A DNA stretch of 64,000 nucleotides from Pontibacillus chungwhensis BH030062 (GCF_000770675.1 NZ_AVBG01000001.1:372001-436000), one strand, 5' to 3'; shown: positions 23,308 to 34,421, numbered from the stretch's first letter. The notes: generated from the sequence alone by a model not told the origin. Made by a program: numbers and translations.

Positions 23308-26109
23308 TTATAGCCAGTCTTTAGCTTGCTTAATTAATTTAGTGGTGCTGTCAAAATGTACAGGCAGCTCAGGGATTGAATCCAAGAAATACTTTCCGTA
23401 TTTAGCTTTCATAATCCTATCGTCACAAACGAATACAATACCTCGATCAGAACTAGAGCGTATTAATCGCCCAAACCCTTGTTTAAATCTAAGCACTGCA
23501 TTTGGCAATGAAAGTTCCATGAAAGCATTTTTCCCTGACTCTTTTATGCTTTGTGACTTTGCCTCATAAACTGGATGATCAGGAGGCTGAAATGGAAGAC
23601 GAACAATAACAAGAGACGTAAGGTCTTCTCCTGGAATATCAACACCCTCCCAAAAAGAACTCGTACCAAAAAGTATGGCTTTATCAAATGCTTGGAAGTT
23701 CTTCTTAAGACGTGTTCGACTTCCACTTGATATCCCTTGAGCAATCAGCATAAATTCTTCTTGGTCCATAAAATCCTTCATGACATAATACGTTTTCTTT
23801 AACATATCGTAGGATGTGAACAACACAAGCATACGGCCCTCTGTTACATCTGCTAAAGAATATATGGCTTCACATGTAGCATGGATAAAAGCTTCCTGTT
23901 CTCCATATTTCACACTTGGAAAATCATTTGGGATAAGCAACTGAACTTGTTCGTCATAAAGAAATGGTGACGGGATTTTATATTGAATCGTGTCTTCGTT
24001 TGATAATCCTAAACGCTTTAACATGAACGAAAAAGAATCCTTCATGGTTAGAGTAGCACTTGTGAGTATGACACTTTCTTTTTTATCAAAGAAATGCTCA
24101 GAAAGCATGGATGCCACCTCTATGGGCTCGCTGTAAAGGAAAACCGCATTCTTTGCCCCATAAGCCTCTAGTTCAATCCACTTTACAAGGTTTTTTTGAT
24201 CTTCAATCAGTAGCTCCTGAAGGCCATTTATAATGGTTTCTAAGCGCTCCATGTACATCGTAATATCTTCTGTCCACCTTGTAGCTTCATTACTTGTTTC
24301 CGCCATGGTAATATACTGCTTACATTGATGAAGAAACTGAATCGCGTCACGCATATAGAACGATACACGATGAGTCATCTCTTCAATCGTATTCCAAGTT
24401 GTAACATCCTCTTGATCCTTTTGATAACGATACTGAAAACGACCAACATCATTTAAAGTAATTTCAGCATTATGTTTTTTTACAACATAAGAAAAGATAA
24501 ATCGAAACAATTCATCCGCTTCTTCCCTTATACGCTGCATATACTTATCCCACTTACGTATATCTAAACGCAGCGATAGCTCAGGGTACGCTGATAAAAC
24601 GTTATGCATCCAATCACCGTTTTGATTTCCACCCATCTCATTGACTAAATACTGAATGGTTACGTAATCAAGTCTTAACCCAAAGTGTTTAGCAGCTGAA
24701 GATTCTAAGTGATGCGCTTCATCCACAATAATTTTCTTATAGGAAGCTATAAGACCATTCTGACGAATAATATCTGTGCATAGTAAGGAATGATTCGTAA
24801 TGATAATGTCCGCCTTCTGTGCACGTTTCTTAGCCTGTTGATAAAAGGACATACGATACCAAAGTGACTTAGGATCTGCATACCCTTCAGCTTCAGCGGA
24901 TACTTTTCTCCAAAAGATTTGACCACTTGAGGGCAATTGAATTTCATCTCGATCACCTGTAGTCGTTTCAGTTAACCACACCAAAATCATCGCTTTCGTT
25001 AAGGCGACATCATAATTGTCAGAGGTAGGTGAGAAGAGTTCATGTTCGAACTTTTTCAAACTTAAATAATGTTGCTTCCCTTTCAATAATGCAGATGAAA
25101 AAGAAAACGGTAATGCTGATTGTAAAAAAGGAAGTTCTTTTTCTACAAGTTGTGATTGCAATTGAGTGGTATGGGTACTCACCACCACCCTTTCCCCTGT
25201 TTCCATTGCTTCATATAGGGCAGGGATAAGATAACCAAGTGATTTCCCAGTTCCGGTTTCTGCTTCAATCATCGCATGAGTTTGTGACTGAAAAGCGTCA
25301 TAGATCGTGGTAGCCATCTCCCTCTGGCCTTTTCGGTCCTCATACTTATCCATATGCTTGTGAAGATAGCCGCCTTGTTTAAATGTGTTCTCTAAGAAAG
25401 GAGCAAAACTTTCTTGAGATGTATGGGAAACCTCATCAAATTCATCTTGTTTACGAACAGCAATGCCTCTGAATAAATCCATTTCTGTATGATCTAAACT
25501 GAAGGCTTTTTCATTAACGATTCCTTGTAATAGCTCGCTTACATCACTTTTCAATTTTGCTTCAAGCTGTAGTAAGTGTGATAACGTTTCATAAGGAAGA
25601 CCTTTAGCTTTATGTAATAATTTTAAGAGGATTTCTCCCGTCACATAGGCATCCGCAAGCGCACGATGGGGATCTTTGTGTGAAACGTTAAAAAACTCCG
25701 CTAGCTGCCCTAATTTGTATCCAGGAGCTTGTGGCATGAGAATACGCGCTAATTCTACAGTATCTATAACAGGCATAGATAGTTTATTACCTGTAACTTC
25801 TCTAATAGCATAATCTAAGAAACCAAGATCAAATTCTACATGGTGTGCCACAAAATAGGCCCCATCTAACCGGGATACGACGTCTTCTACAATCTCATCA
25901 AATAACGGCGCACCTTGAACATCTGAATCTTGAATGCCTGTTAATTGACTAATAAAGCTCGGAATGGGTTGTTCGGGGTGGACGAACGACTTATATTGAT
26001 CAGTTATGACGCCATCTACAATCGTGACCATACCAATCTCTATAATTTTGTCACCTTTTTTCGGACTATGACCCGTTGTTTCCAAATCAACAACTACAAA
26101 CTTCGCCAT
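23308..26109 (-). CDS. dinG: DinG-type helicase with N-terminal DEDDh exonuclease domain
   Basis: This is a 933-residue superfamily 2 protein. Residues about 1-180 are a DnaQ-like 3'-5' exonuclease (VVVDLETTGHSPKKGDKIIE). Residues about 260-930 are the helicase-like part with Walker A AETGTGKSLGYL, DEAH box VDEAHHLES, GTSSFWEGVDIPG and QGFGRLIRSSSDRG. The four Cys of an iron-sulfur cluster seen in E. coli DinG are not evident, which fits the Firmicutes form, where nuclease activity predominates. The start ATG has AAGGTG upstream; the frame is open 33 codons further but without a good site. Confidence 0.94.
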   Translation of the reverse strand: MAKFVVVDLETTGHSPKKGDKIIEIGMVTIVDGVITDQYKSFVHPEQPIPSFISQLTGIQDSDVQGAPLFDEIVEDVVSRLDGAYFVAHHVEFDLGFLDYAIREVTGNKLSMPVIDTVELARILMPQAPGYKLGQLAEFFNVSHKDPHRALADAYVTGEILLKLLHKAKGLPYETLSHLLQLEAKLKSDVSELLQGIVNEKAFSLDHTEMDLFRGIAVRKQDEFDEVSHTSQESFAPFLENTFKQGGYLHKHMDKYEDRKGQREMATTIYDAFQSQTHAMIEAETGTGKSLGYLIPALYEAMETGERVVVSTHTTQLQSQLVEKELPFLQSALPFSFSSALLKGKQHYLSLKKFEHELFSPTSDNYDVALTKAMILVWLTETTTGDRDEIQLPSSGQIFWRKVSAEAEGYADPKSLWYRMSFYQQAKKRAQKADIIITNHSLLCTDIIRQNGLIASYKKIIVDEAHHLESSAAKHFGLRLDYVTIQYLVNEMGGNQNGDWMHNVLSAYPELSLRLDIRKWDKYMQRIREEADELFRFIFSYVVKKHNAEITLNDVGRFQYRYQKDQEDVTTWNTIEEMTHRVSFYMRDAIQFLHQCKQYITMAETSNEATRWTEDITMYMERLETIINGLQELLIEDQKNLVKWIELEAYGAKNAVFLYSEPIEVASMLSEHFFDKKESVILTSATLTMKDSFSFMLKRLGLSNEDTIQYKIPSPFLYDEQVQLLIPNDFPSVKYGEQEAFIHATCEAIYSLADVTEGRMLVLFTSYDMLKKTYYVMKDFMDQEEFMLIAQGISSGSRTRLKKNFQAFDKAILFGTSSFWEGVDIPGEDLTSLVIVRLPFQPPDHPVYEAKSQSIKESGKNAFMELSLPNAVLRFKQGFGRLIRSSSDRGIVFVCDDRIMKAKYGKYFLDSIPELPVHFDSTTKLIKQAKDWL

Positions 26110-26271
26110 TTGTTCACCTTCTTTGCTGCATGCTAAATAGTATCTATATTCAAAAAATAAAGAGGCTGTACCACTCAAATGAAGATGCCCCCAATACTTT
26201 ACCCACATAATCTAAAAAGTCATGAATGGGCTACTTGTATAGGGGAGCGATCCTCTTGAAAGGGACACCCT

Positions 26272-26655
26272 CTACATGATCGTTAATGGTGTTTCTTGTT
26301 CGATCATTTCTTCGATTTGGTTCTGTTCATTCATAATGGCTACTTTAGGTTGGAAGGTTTCTAATTCTTCTTCACTTAAAAGTCCATAAGAAACGATTAT
26401 TACAATATCACCAGGTTGCACAAGTCGAGCAGCAGCTCCATTCAAACAGATCACTCCACTGTGCCTTTCACCTGGTATTACGTAGGTTTCTAGACGAGCT
26501 CCATTATTATTATTTACAATTTGCACTTGCTCATGAGGCAATATACCAACTTTCTCTAAAATGTGTTGGTCTATCGTAATGCTGCCCACATAATTCAAAT
26601 TTGCCTCTGTCACACGGGCCCGATGAATTTTCGATTTCATCATGGTGCGTAGCAT
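26272..26655 (-). CDS. panD: Aspartate 1-decarboxylase, pyruvoyl type
   Basis: This enzyme makes beta-alanine from aspartate for pantothenate and CoA. The 127-residue proenzyme self-cleaves at Gly-Ser in NYVGSITID (around residue 27) to form the pyruvoyl group. [15 protein letters not shown] and [12 protein letters not shown] are family constants. It closes the panB-panC-panD set; the gap to panC is 24 bases. Confidence 0.96.
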   Translation of the reverse strand: MLRTMMKSKIHRARVTEANLNYVGSITIDQHILEKVGILPHEQVQIVNNNNGARLETYVIPGERHSGVICLNGAAARLVQPGDIVIIVSYGLLSEEELETFQPKVAIMNEQNQIEEMIEQETPLTIM

Positions 26656-26679
26656 CTCTTCTCCCCCTATATATATCCG

Positions 26680-27528
26680 TTACTGGTATACTCGAATATT
26701 ATCAATTAACCTGGCTTTTTCAAAATGAACAGCCACAGCGATAATCATGTCTCCCCTACAAACTTCTAATGACTCAAGTTGAGGATATGACAAGACATCA
26801 ACATAGTCTATTTTACCATGGGTATGTGTTTTAATGAAGTGAGAAACAGCCTCAATAACAGCTTGAGGTGACTTTTCGACATTCTCTTCAATCAAAGATT
26901 TCCCATGTAAAAGACCTTGATATAGATAGGGAGCTTCTTCTCTTTCTATCGCATTTAGATAAACATTCCTGCTACTTTTAGCTAAGAAATCCTCTTCTCT
27001 TACTGTTGGAACTGGAACGAGCTTTACTGGAATATTATAATCTTCAATAAGTGCATCTACAACAGCTACTTGTTGAGCATCCTTCATTCCCATATAAACC
27101 TTGTCAGGCATCACGATGTTGAAGAGCTTTGCTAATACCGTAACAACTCCATCGAAATGTCCTACTCGGGATTTGCCACATAGAGCGTTTACTCTTTTAT
27201 GAACGGTCATGTTAACTGACTGCTCATTTGGATACATCTCATTTACATGGGGGAAAAATAGAATATCATTTTCTTCCTGTTCCGCTATCTTTAGGTCATG
27301 ATGTTCATCTCTTGGATATCGATCGAAGTCTTCATTTGGTCCAAATTGTAGTGGGTTAACGAAGATACTCGTCACAACAAAATCGCATTCTTTTTTTGCT
27401 TCTCTCATGAGCTGTTGATGCCCCTCATGCAAGTAACCCATAGTAGGAATAAAACCAATTACTCTACCTTCTTTAACCTTTTCTCGCATATAAGCTTGCA
27501 TCTCTGAGATGCTTTTAATTACTTTCAT
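26680..27528 (-). CDS. panC: Pantothenate synthetase
   Basis: This enzyme joins pantoate and beta-alanine with ATP. It has 282 residues of the nucleotidyltransferase fold with [17 protein letters not shown] (HxGH motif), [20 protein letters not shown] and [11 protein letters not shown]. Its start overlaps the end of panB by 4 bases, indicating translational coupling. Confidence 0.96.
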   Translation of the reverse strand: MKVIKSISEMQAYMREKVKEGRVIGFIPTMGYLHEGHQQLMREAKKECDFVVTSIFVNPLQFGPNEDFDRYPRDEHHDLKIAEQEENDILFFPHVNEMYPNEQSVNMTVHKRVNALCGKSRVGHFDGVVTVLAKLFNIVMPDKVYMGMKDAQQVAVVDALIEDYNIPVKLVPVPTVREEDFLAKSSRNVYLNAIEREEAPYLYQGLLHGKSLIEENVEKSPQAVIEAVSHFIKTHTHGKIDYVDVLSYPQLESLEVCRGDMIIAVAVHFEKARLIDNIRVYQ

Positions 27529-28364
27529 TTACGTGTTCCTCCGTAAAGAGAAGGAATAAGTTCCTCTTTCATTTGAAAGCTATGATCATTTGTAGGGAAT
27601 GATTTATTCTTCACATCTTGAACATAGGTGGATAAAGCATTTGTTATGCTTCCGTTAAGGTCAGCGTATGACTTAACGAACTTAGGTAATCGATCTACAC
27701 CAAACTCTACCACATCATGAAAGACAAGTACTTGTCCATCTGTTCCCTCACCTGCACCTATCCCTATTACAGGAATTGATAATTCTTCCTGAATTAAAGC
27801 ACCAAGCTGTTTAGGAACACATTCTAACACTAAAGCAATCGCCCCATTTTTCTCTACTTGCTTTGCGTCTTCCATAAGAGCTTCAGCTGCTTCTATATCT
27901 TTTCCTTGAACTCGGTAACCACCTAATACATTTACAGATTGAGGTGTTAGTCCAAGGTGAGCCACAACCGGTACTCCTGCCATTGTTAGTTTATTCATAA
28001 CAGGAAGCACATCACCCGCTCCTTCAAGCTTAAGACTTTGAGCTCCTGTCTCTTGCATTATCCGCCTGGCATTCTCCATTGTTTCAGATAGAGAAGCATG
28101 ATAGGACATAAACGGCATATCTACAACCATATAGGTCTCTTTAGCTCCTCTGCGTACAGCTTTCCCATGATGGATCATATCATCTACTGTTACGGGGATG
28201 GTAGATTCATATCCTAGAACCACCATACCTAATGAGTCACCAACTAAAATCATATCAACGCCCGATGATTCAGCTAACTTGGCTGTTGGATAATCGTATG
28301 CCGTTAGCATGACAATTGGGTCTTTAGCTTCTTTCATTTTTTTAAGCTTTGTATGGGTAAGCAT
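27525..28364 (-). CDS. panB: 3-methyl-2-oxobutanoate hydroxymethyltransferase
   Basis: This enzyme makes ketopantoate from 2-oxoisovalerate and methylene-tetrahydrofolate. It has 279 residues with the TIM-barrel marks [27 protein letters not shown] (metal-binding Asp), KLEGA and [14 protein letters not shown]. The start ATG overlaps the birA stop (TAATG) and has AAGGGGAG upstream. Confidence 0.96.
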   Translation of the reverse strand: MLTHTKLKKMKEAKDPIVMLTAYDYPTAKLAESSGVDMILVGDSLGMVVLGYESTIPVTVDDMIHHGKAVRRGAKETYMVVDMPFMSYHASLSETMENARRIMQETGAQSLKLEGAGDVLPVMNKLTMAGVPVVAHLGLTPQSVNVLGGYRVQGKDIEAAEALMEDAKQVEKNGAIALVLECVPKQLGALIQEELSIPVIGIGAGEGTDGQVLVFHDVVEFGVDRLPKFVKSYADLNGSITNALSTYVQDVKNKSFPTNDHSFQMKEELIPSLYGGTRK

Positions 28365-29353
28365 TATATTTCTCCCCTTCTCCACTTAATTTCTGCTGAA
28401 TACAATACATGTTCTTTTCCTTCTTCATCCCGAACCTTAAGCGCTCCATCATGCTCAATCCCCATGATTAAAGCACTCCATTCTTGCTGATGGGTAGTGA
28501 TTTCAACATGTTCACCGATTCGATAACCAAAGGCTTCCCAACGAAGTTTTACACTTCTAAAACCTTCTTCAATAAATTCCTCATATCGTTTTTCAAACGT
28601 ATTTAAAATTTGTTGTATAAGGGTGTGTATCTCCCAGCTCTCTCCTGTTTCAATTTTTAATGAGGTCGCTTGGTCCACAATTTCTTCCGGAAACTGTTCT
28701 GCACCATGATTAACATTAATCCCCATACCGAGTACGATATAATTAATTTGATCTTGCTCGGCCTGAAGTTCTGTTAAGATACCTGAGAGTTTCTTTCCAC
28801 CCGTTAGTAAATCATTTGGCCACTTGATTTGGGGTGAAATTCCACAATATGTCTTAAACACTTCAGCTAAAACTGTAGCAGCCAGAAGTGTAATTTGAGG
28901 GGATTTATGAGGCTCAAACTTCGGTCGCAAAATAATACTCATCCATACTCCGTCCCCTTTGTGTGAATGCCAGGAACGATTTAAACGACCACGTCCTTTG
29001 GTTTGTTCATCAGCTACAATAACCGTACCATGTACAGCTCCAGCTTGTGCTTCTTGATGAGCAATAACTTGCGTTGACGTTACGCTAGGTTTATGGATCA
29101 TCTCTTGACCTAACCACCTGGTCTTTAATCCCCAAGAAAGAGTATTCGAGCTAACTTTGTCAGGAAATGTCATAATTTTATATCCCTTTCTTGGAGCAGC
29201 CTCAATGCCATAACCATCTTTCTCTAATTCTTTCATATGTTTCCAAACAGCTGGTCGGCTAATATTTAATTGTTGTGAAAGCTTTTGACCAGAAAGATAT
29301 TCTTCTGGATGATTGGATAGTATTTCAATCAGCTTCCCTCTTGTTGATTCCAT
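28364..29353 (-). CDS. birA: Bifunctional biotin-protein ligase / biotin operon repressor
   Basis: BirA attaches biotin to carboxylase carrier proteins and represses biotin genes. It has 329 residues. The N-terminal winged helix (about 1-65) has [20 protein letters not shown]. The ligase domain has [15 protein letters not shown] (biotinyl-AMP loop GRGR) and KWPNDLL, and there is a small C-terminal domain. I choose the ATG of MESTRGK by alignment with B. subtilis BirA; a GTG four codons earlier is possible. The gene overlaps the end of cca by 25 bases. Confidence 0.95.
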   Translation of the reverse strand: MESTRGKLIEILSNHPEEYLSGQKLSQQLNISRPAVWKHMKELEKDGYGIEAAPRKGYKIMTFPDKVSSNTLSWGLKTRWLGQEMIHKPSVTSTQVIAHQEAQAGAVHGTVIVADEQTKGRGRLNRSWHSHKGDGVWMSIILRPKFEPHKSPQITLLAATVLAEVFKTYCGISPQIKWPNDLLTGGKKLSGILTELQAEQDQINYIVLGMGINVNHGAEQFPEEIVDQATSLKIETGESWEIHTLIQQILNTFEKRYEEFIEEGFRSVKLRWEAFGYRIGEHVEITTHQQEWSALIMGIEHDGALKVRDEEGKEHVLYSAEIKWRRGEI

Positions 29354-30540
29354 TGCTTCACCCACATTTCAATTGCTTCCTTCTCATTTTTAAGATGCCC
29401 TATTACAACAGCTCGCTCAACCTTGTCCATATGTTCTTTTATCCATGGTCCTGGTTTTTGATCAGGAAACCAATTTTTAATATCGTTCCCAGAAATAGAA
29501 AGTCCGCTTTTAGAATATATAGGTAAACCTAGTAAGGTTTGCCTTAAGGTTTCCACCTGATCCTCTTGGTCACCCAATATGGATAAAATTCTTTTAAAAG
29601 AGATTAAACGTTCTTCCCCGAGTTGATATACAACCCACTTTAAAGGCTCGGTTCTTAACAGATTATAGGCTTTCACCAATACCTCTGATTCTTTTTTTAA
29701 CTTCTTTGAGCATTTCCATTGTTCACTAAATGAAGTTACAGATAGTTCATGACTAGAAAGTACGAAAATCGCAAAAGCCTCTTCTAATCCATTCAAAGGT
29801 TCCCAACTAAGCTCCGTACTTTTTGCCATCAAATCATGATGGGTACTGAAAACAGGCATAAACTGAGGGAGGTTAGATGTAATCAAATGTTCAAATGAAG
29901 ATTGAACCCAATCTCCCATTAAGAACTTCTCAAATTCTATGGCTATACGTTCTACTGCGATTTTGTCGAGTAGATAAGCATAATCTTGAACAGCTTGGAA
30001 GGTAGAGCTACTTATCGTAAACCCTAATTGACTTGTAAATCGAAGGGCTCTCATCATACGAAGAGGGTCTTCTTGAAAACGTTCCGCTGCATCTCTTACA
30101 GTTTCTATGGAACGATTAATGATCGATTCTTTGCCACCATAAGGGTCAACGAGTTCCCCTTTATAGCTCATAGCAATCGCATTCATTGTGAAGTCTCTTC
30201 TAGATAAGTCCTCTTCAATAGTAGCCACATATTTCACTTCATCAGGATGACGAAAATCGTTATATTCTCCGTCCACTCTATAGGTAGTCACTTCATAAGA
30301 AGTCCCCTCGTAATTGACAACTACTGTTCCGTGATCAATACCAATTGGGATTACCTTCTCAAAAAGAGCCTGAACTTGTTCTGGGCGGGCAGAGGTGGCG
30401 ATATCAATATCACCTATCTCTCTTCCCATGATATGATCTCTTACAGATCCACCTACGAAATAAGCCTCATATCCTTGCTTCATCAAGATAAACAACACTG
30501 GCAATGCTTCTAAGAAAGGCTTCTCGAGTTGCTTATTCAT
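29329..30540 (-). CDS. cca: CCA-adding tRNA nucleotidyltransferase
   Basis: This enzyme adds or repairs the 3'-CCA of tRNAs. It is a class II enzyme of 403 residues. The head domain has GGSVRDHIMGREIGDIDIA (GG and DxD metal site), the RRDFTMNA motif follows, and the neck has DPLRMMRALRFTSQLGF. Its start overlaps the bshA stop by 4 bases. Confidence 0.95.
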   Translation of the reverse strand: MNKQLEKPFLEALPVLFILMKQGYEAYFVGGSVRDHIMGREIGDIDIATSARPEQVQALFEKVIPIGIDHGTVVVNYEGTSYEVTTYRVDGEYNDFRHPDEVKYVATIEEDLSRRDFTMNAIAMSYKGELVDPYGGKESIINRSIETVRDAAERFQEDPLRMMRALRFTSQLGFTISSSTFQAVQDYAYLLDKIAVERIAIEFEKFLMGDWVQSSFEHLITSNLPQFMPVFSTHHDLMAKSTELSWEPLNGLEEAFAIFVLSSHELSVTSFSEQWKCSKKLKKESEVLVKAYNLLRTEPLKWVVYQLGEERLISFKRILSILGDQEDQVETLRQTLLGLPIYSKSGLSISGNDIKNWFPDQKPGPWIKEHMDKVERAVVIGHLKNEKEAIEMWVKQWNQQEGS

Positions 30541-31673
30541 ACGCTTTCCTCTAGTAAATCTGAATAGACTTGTTCGTATTGCTTAACAATTGTTTCAGAA
30601 AGAAATTCGCTACGCACACGTTCTAGCCCTTTTCGAGAAAATTCTTCCCACTTATCATCGTCTGAAAGAAGGCGTAATGCATGTTCGGCGATTTGTTCAG
30701 TGTCCCCTACCTCACATATATATCCTGTTTCCTCGTGCACAATGACTTCTGGGATGCCTCCGATGTTTGTTCCAATACATGGTACACCACAGGCCATTGC
30801 TTCTAGTAAAACAAGACCAAAACTCTCTTTTTCAGATAGAAGAAGTTTCAAATCAGATAAAGAAAGAAGTTCAGAGACATTTTCTTGTTTACCGAGAAAT
30901 AATACGTCTTCCCTTAAGCCAAGTTCGTTAACAAGTTGACAAGTTTTATAATAGTCCGGTCCATCCCCAACTAAAAGAAGTTTTGCTTTAGATTTTTCAC
31001 GGATTGTTTTAAAAGATTTTATGACATCAGGAACTCTTTTCACTTGGCGGAAGTTCGAAATATGTATAATAACTTTATCATCTTCTTCAATACCGTATTC
31101 TTCTTTCAAATGAGACTCATCCCGCTCACGATACTCTCGTTCGTCCACGAAGTTGTAAATAACATCCATTTCCCTCTCAACATTAAGCATTTCTTTCGTC
31201 TGATTGACGAGGCTTCTGGATACCGCTGTAACACGGTTAGAGCGTTCGATTCCAAATCGGATCATATTTTGTAGACTCGGATCGACTCCAAGAACTGTTA
31301 TGTCCGTTCCATGTAAAGTCGTTACAATTTTCACATCGTGATGAATCATTTCCTTGGCCAATATGGCACAGATCGCATGAGGCATTGCATAATGAACGTG
31401 CAATATATCTATCTTCTCTCGATTAATGACCTCAGCCATTTTATTAGCTAAAGCCAAGTCATACGGGGGATATTGAAAGACCGGGTAATGCGTCATCTCT
31501 ACCTCGTGATAATAAATATTTGGATAAATTCGCTTTAACCGAAACGGGATATTCGATGTGATAAAGTGGATTTCATACCCCTTTTCAGCTAATAATTTTG
31601 CGAGTTCTGTCGCGATAACACCAGATCCTCCAACTGTCGGATAACAGGTTATACCGATCTTTGTTCTTTCCAT
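30537..31673 (-). CDS. bshA: N-acetyl-alpha-D-glucosaminyl L-malate synthase BshA
   Basis: BshA carries out the first step of bacillithiol synthesis: UDP-GlcNAc plus malate. It is a GT4 retaining glycosyltransferase of 378 residues with GITCYPTVGGSGVIATELA at the N-terminus, HVHYAMPHA and the late SEKESFGLVLLEAMACG (donor-binding Glu pair). The start is the ATG of MERTKIG. It follows mgsA after 7 bases. In B. subtilis the deacetylase gene bshB1 lies between mgsA and bshA; it is absent here. Confidence 0.94.
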   Translation of the reverse strand: MERTKIGITCYPTVGGSGVIATELAKLLAEKGYEIHFITSNIPFRLKRIYPNIYYHEVEMTHYPVFQYPPYDLALANKMAEVINREKIDILHVHYAMPHAICAILAKEMIHHDVKIVTTLHGTDITVLGVDPSLQNMIRFGIERSNRVTAVSRSLVNQTKEMLNVEREMDVIYNFVDEREYRERDESHLKEEYGIEEDDKVIIHISNFRQVKRVPDVIKSFKTIREKSKAKLLLVGDGPDYYKTCQLVNELGLREDVLFLGKQENVSELLSLSDLKLLLSEKESFGLVLLEAMACGVPCIGTNIGGIPEVIVHEETGYICEVGDTEQIAEHALRLLSDDDKWEEFSRKGLERVRSEFLSETIVKQYEQVYSDLLEESV

Positions 31674-31680
31674 ACTCGTT

Positions 31681-32094
31681 TCACCCTTGCTGCTTTTTCT
31701 TATGAATGATCTCTCTCCAATGGAAATCACCATGTTCAATGGCTCTCACCATTATTTCCGCGGCTGCTAAATTTGTTGCAAGCGGGATTTGATAGACGTC
31801 GCATAATCGCATTAATGCACTAACATCCGGCTCGTGAGGTTGAGCTGTTAAAGGGTCCCGAAAGAATAAAATAACATCCATGTCATTCTGTGCCACATAA
31901 GCACCTATTTGTTGATCGCCACCGAGAGGGCCTGATTGAAATCGATGAAGTGATAACCCTGTAGCTTCTGTAATCTTTGTTCCTGTTGTACCAGTAGCAA
32001 AAAGGCTATGTTGTTCTAAAATATGCTGGTAAGCTGTAGCAAATTGAACCATATCTTCTTTTTTTTGATCGTGTGCGATTAATGCGATATTCAT
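31681..32094 (-). CDS. mgsA: Methylglyoxal synthase
   Basis: This enzyme converts dihydroxyacetone phosphate to methylglyoxal and phosphate, a bypass of lower glycolysis. It has 137 residues. Family marks are [25 protein letters not shown] (phosphate binding), [11 protein letters not shown] (catalytic Asp) and [15 protein letters not shown]. It lies in the dapB-mgsA-bshA order of Bacillus. Confidence 0.96.
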   Translation of the reverse strand: MNIALIAHDQKKEDMVQFATAYQHILEQHSLFATGTTGTKITEATGLSLHRFQSGPLGGDQQIGAYVAQNDMDVILFFRDPLTAQPHEPDVSALMRLCDVYQIPLATNLAAAEIMVRAIEHGDFHWREIIHKKKQQG

Positions 32095-32107
32095 GACTAC
32101 CTACTCC

Positions 32108-32908
32108 CTACTCTAATAAATTTTCTAATCCATAGATAAATGCGTTTAATTCCATCACTTTCTCAACAGACAATTTCACACCGGTCATAAAGGATTCACG
32201 ATTGATGGAATCATGTTTGATTGTCAACGTTTCTCCGCTAGATCCAAACATCACTTCTTGATGGGCGACCAATCCTGGCAAACGAACACTATGAATATGC
32301 ATACCATCAACGTCAGCACCGCGAGCTCCTGCTAGTGTTTCTTTCTCTTCTTCATGACCTTGCTTCTTAGCCTCTCGTACTTCTTGAATTAATTCAGCTG
32401 TTTTCACTGCAGTACCACTAGGTGCATCTAGTTTCTGGTCATGATGACGCTCAATAATCTCAACATCAGGGAAGTATTTTGCTGCCCATTTTGAGAATTG
32501 CATCATTAGAACTGCACCTAGTGCGAAGTTTGGTGCGATGACGACACCAAGTTCTTTTTCTTCTGATAATTGCTCTAATTCCAGGAGCTGTTCTTTTGTA
32601 AAACCCGTAGTTCCGACTACAGGACGGATTCCATGTTCAAGTGCAAGCTTTGTATGTTTATAGCCAAATTCAGGTGTAGTTAGGTCTACTAAAACATCTG
32701 CTTCTATTCTCTTAAAGCATTGCTCTATATCTTGATATATTGGAGCATCTGTATCAGGCAAACCCTCTATATCCTTTACTCGTAATCCACCGTTTTTATG
32801 ATCCACACATCCAACAAGTGTAAAGTGCTCTGTGTTGTGAATCATCTTTACAGCCTCTCTCCCCATTTTGCCCCTTGGTCCTGCCACTATTATTTTTGTA
32901 TTAGTCAT
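32108..32908 (-). CDS. dapB: 4-hydroxy-tetrahydrodipicolinate reductase
   Basis: This enzyme acts in lysine, diaminopimelate and dipicolinate synthesis. It has 266 residues with NAD(P)-binding [11 protein letters not shown], the catalytic [15 protein letters not shown] (His and Lys) and GTTGF. It overlaps the end of ypjD by 8 bases. Dipicolinate supply ties it to sporulation as well. Confidence 0.96.
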   Translation of the reverse strand: MTNTKIIVAGPRGKMGREAVKMIHNTEHFTLVGCVDHKNGGLRVKDIEGLPDTDAPIYQDIEQCFKRIEADVLVDLTTPEFGYKHTKLALEHGIRPVVGTTGFTKEQLLELEQLSEEKELGVVIAPNFALGAVLMMQFSKWAAKYFPDVEIIERHHDQKLDAPSGTAVKTAELIQEVREAKKQGHEEEKETLAGARGADVDGMHIHSVRLPGLVAHQEVMFGSSGETLTIKHDSINRESFMTGVKLSVEKVMELNAFIYGLENLLE

Positions 32909-33263
32909 TTTTATGGTCCTCCTCTTGATCTCGTTTCGTCCAGCGATCTTTATCTCTTGTTTCGAATTTATTCATAACAGTTTCAAAGCTCTCAGTCATA
33001 TCAATATCTAAAGAATTGGCAAAGCAAAGCATCACAAATAAAAGATCTCCGAGCTCTTCTTCCATTGAATTATTATCTTCAGAAGATTTCTTTGGTTTCT
33101 CACCGTAATGATGATTGACCTCTCTAGCTAGTTCTCCTACCTCTTCAGTCATACGAGCCATCATACTTAGAGGTGAGAAATACCCTTCTTTAAATTGCGA
33201 TATATAAGCATCAACGCGTTCTTGCATCTCTTTTGATGTTAGTGCGTGTGATTGAAATTTCAT
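32901..33263 (-). CDS. ypjD: MazG-like nucleotide pyrophosphohydrolase YpjD
   Basis: This is a small all-alpha NTP pyrophosphohydrolase, about 120 residues. The metal site follows the MazG pattern [15 protein letters not shown] then [14 protein letters not shown]. The start is uncertain: the ATG of MKFQSHAL is weakly preceded by GAGGG, and an ATG nine codons earlier is also open. It heads the dapB operon as in B. subtilis. The substrate is unknown. Confidence 0.9.
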   Translation of the reverse strand: MKFQSHALTSKEMQERVDAYISQFKEGYFSPLSMMARMTEEVGELAREVNHHYGEKPKKSSEDNNSMEEELGDLLFVMLCFANSLDIDMTESFETVMNKFETRDKDRWTKRDQEEDHKND

Positions 33264-33411
33264 AGGAACCCTCATTTCTACAACTTTCATATGTAATCTC
33301 TTATCATGTTAGCTAAAAGGCGGGCTTTTGACAAATTTTTTTCACTATTATTGCTCCTACATCTCTGTTTGACTATAATGGATGGAGTGTGACGAAAGGA
33401 GGCGCTTCTTG

Positions 33412-34293
33412 ATGAAGATGGGGGTAAATATTAAAAACATCCTATTGATTCTACTCGGTTCTGCTATTTTCAGCTTTGGTGTTCTTTATTTTAATATGGA
33501 AAACGATCTTGCTGAGGGTGGCTTCACGGGTATATTACTTATTCTTGACCACTTTGGTCTAAATATTGCAATTATGAACTTAGTCTTAAATATTCCGGTG
33601 TTCTTCCTAGGGTGGAAGTTACTTGGAAAAACAACGTTGATTTACTCAATCATAGGAACCTTTGCTGTTTCATTTTTCTTGTGGATATTTGAATTCCCTA
33701 TATTTATGAATAATATAGAATTTGCCTTAAAAGATGAAATGATTATCGCTTCTCTAATGGCCGGTGTATTCATAGGTGTTGGTCTTGGTATTATTTTCAG
33801 GAGCGGCGGTACAACGGGAGGAGTCGACATTATTGCAAGACTTGTCCATAAATATGCAGGCTGGAGTATGGGTCGAACCATGTTCTTATTCGATGCATGT
33901 GTTATTTTAGCTTCCGTACTGATTTACTTAAACTATATTCAAGGTATGTACACTCTAGTAGCGGTCTTTGTAGGAGCGAGAGTGATTGACTTTATTCAAG
34001 AAGGAGCATACGCAGCTAGAGGAGCCACAATTATATCTGAACGATCTAATGCTGTGTCAGATAAGATTATGAAAGATATGGACCGTGGTGTTACAATTCT
34101 AGTTGGAAAAGGGAGTTATACAGGCGAAAGCCGTGATGTATTATACTGCGTGGTAGCTCGAAATGAAATTGTCCGATTAAAAAACATTATTAACTCAATT
34201 GATCCGCATGCATTTGTAGCAGTCACATCTGTTCACGATGTCCTTGGAGAAGGGTTTACACTCGACGAAGACAAGAACCCGATTGAACGTTAA
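33412..34293 (+). CDS. ypjC: YitT-family membrane protein YpjC
   Basis: This 293-residue protein has five to six membrane helices (about residues 8-190, with NDLAEGGFTGILLIL and GGTTGGVDIIARLVHKY). A C-terminal cytoplasmic DUF2179 domain follows (ATIISERSNAVSDKIM, GRGVT-like DRGVTILVGKGSYTG). Function is unknown. The start is the ATG nine bases after AAAGGAGG; a further 10 upstream codons lack a ribosome site. It is divergent from ypjD. Confidence 0.93.
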   Translation: MKMGVNIKNILLILLGSAIFSFGVLYFNMENDLAEGGFTGILLILDHFGLNIAIMNLVLNIPVFFLGWKLLGKTTLIYSIIGTFAVSFFLWIFEFPIFMNNIEFALKDEMIIASLMAGVFIGVGLGIIFRSGGTTGGVDIIARLVHKYAGWSMGRTMFLFDACVILASVLIYLNYIQGMYTLVAVFVGARVIDFIQEGAYAARGATIISERSNAVSDKIMKDMDRGVTILVGKGSYTGESRDVLYCVVARNEIVRLKNIINSIDPHAFVAVTSVHDVLGEGFTLDEDKNPIER

Positions 34294-34312
34294 TATGAAA
34301 AAGATATAAAGA

Positions 34313-34342
34313 AGAGCTCAATGATATTGAAGCTCTTTTTTT
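34313..34342 (+). terminator. Terminator of ypjC
   Basis: AGAGCTCAAT / ATTGAAGCTCT forms a stem with one bulge, followed by seven T's. Confidence 0.85.
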
Positions 34343-34371
34343 ATTGTTAGCCCATATAAATTCTGAACGAA

Positions 34372-34410
34372 AAAACGCTTAGAGCACATTATACCTGCTC
34401 TAAGCGTTTT
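34372..34410 (-). terminator. Terminator of the YugP-type protease gene
   Basis: A perfect 15-bp stem, AAAACGCTTAGAGCA / TGCTCTAAGCGTTTT, has a 9-nt loop. It lies just past the stop codon on the minus strand. Confidence 0.88.
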
Positions 34411-34421
34411 GAAACTACTTA

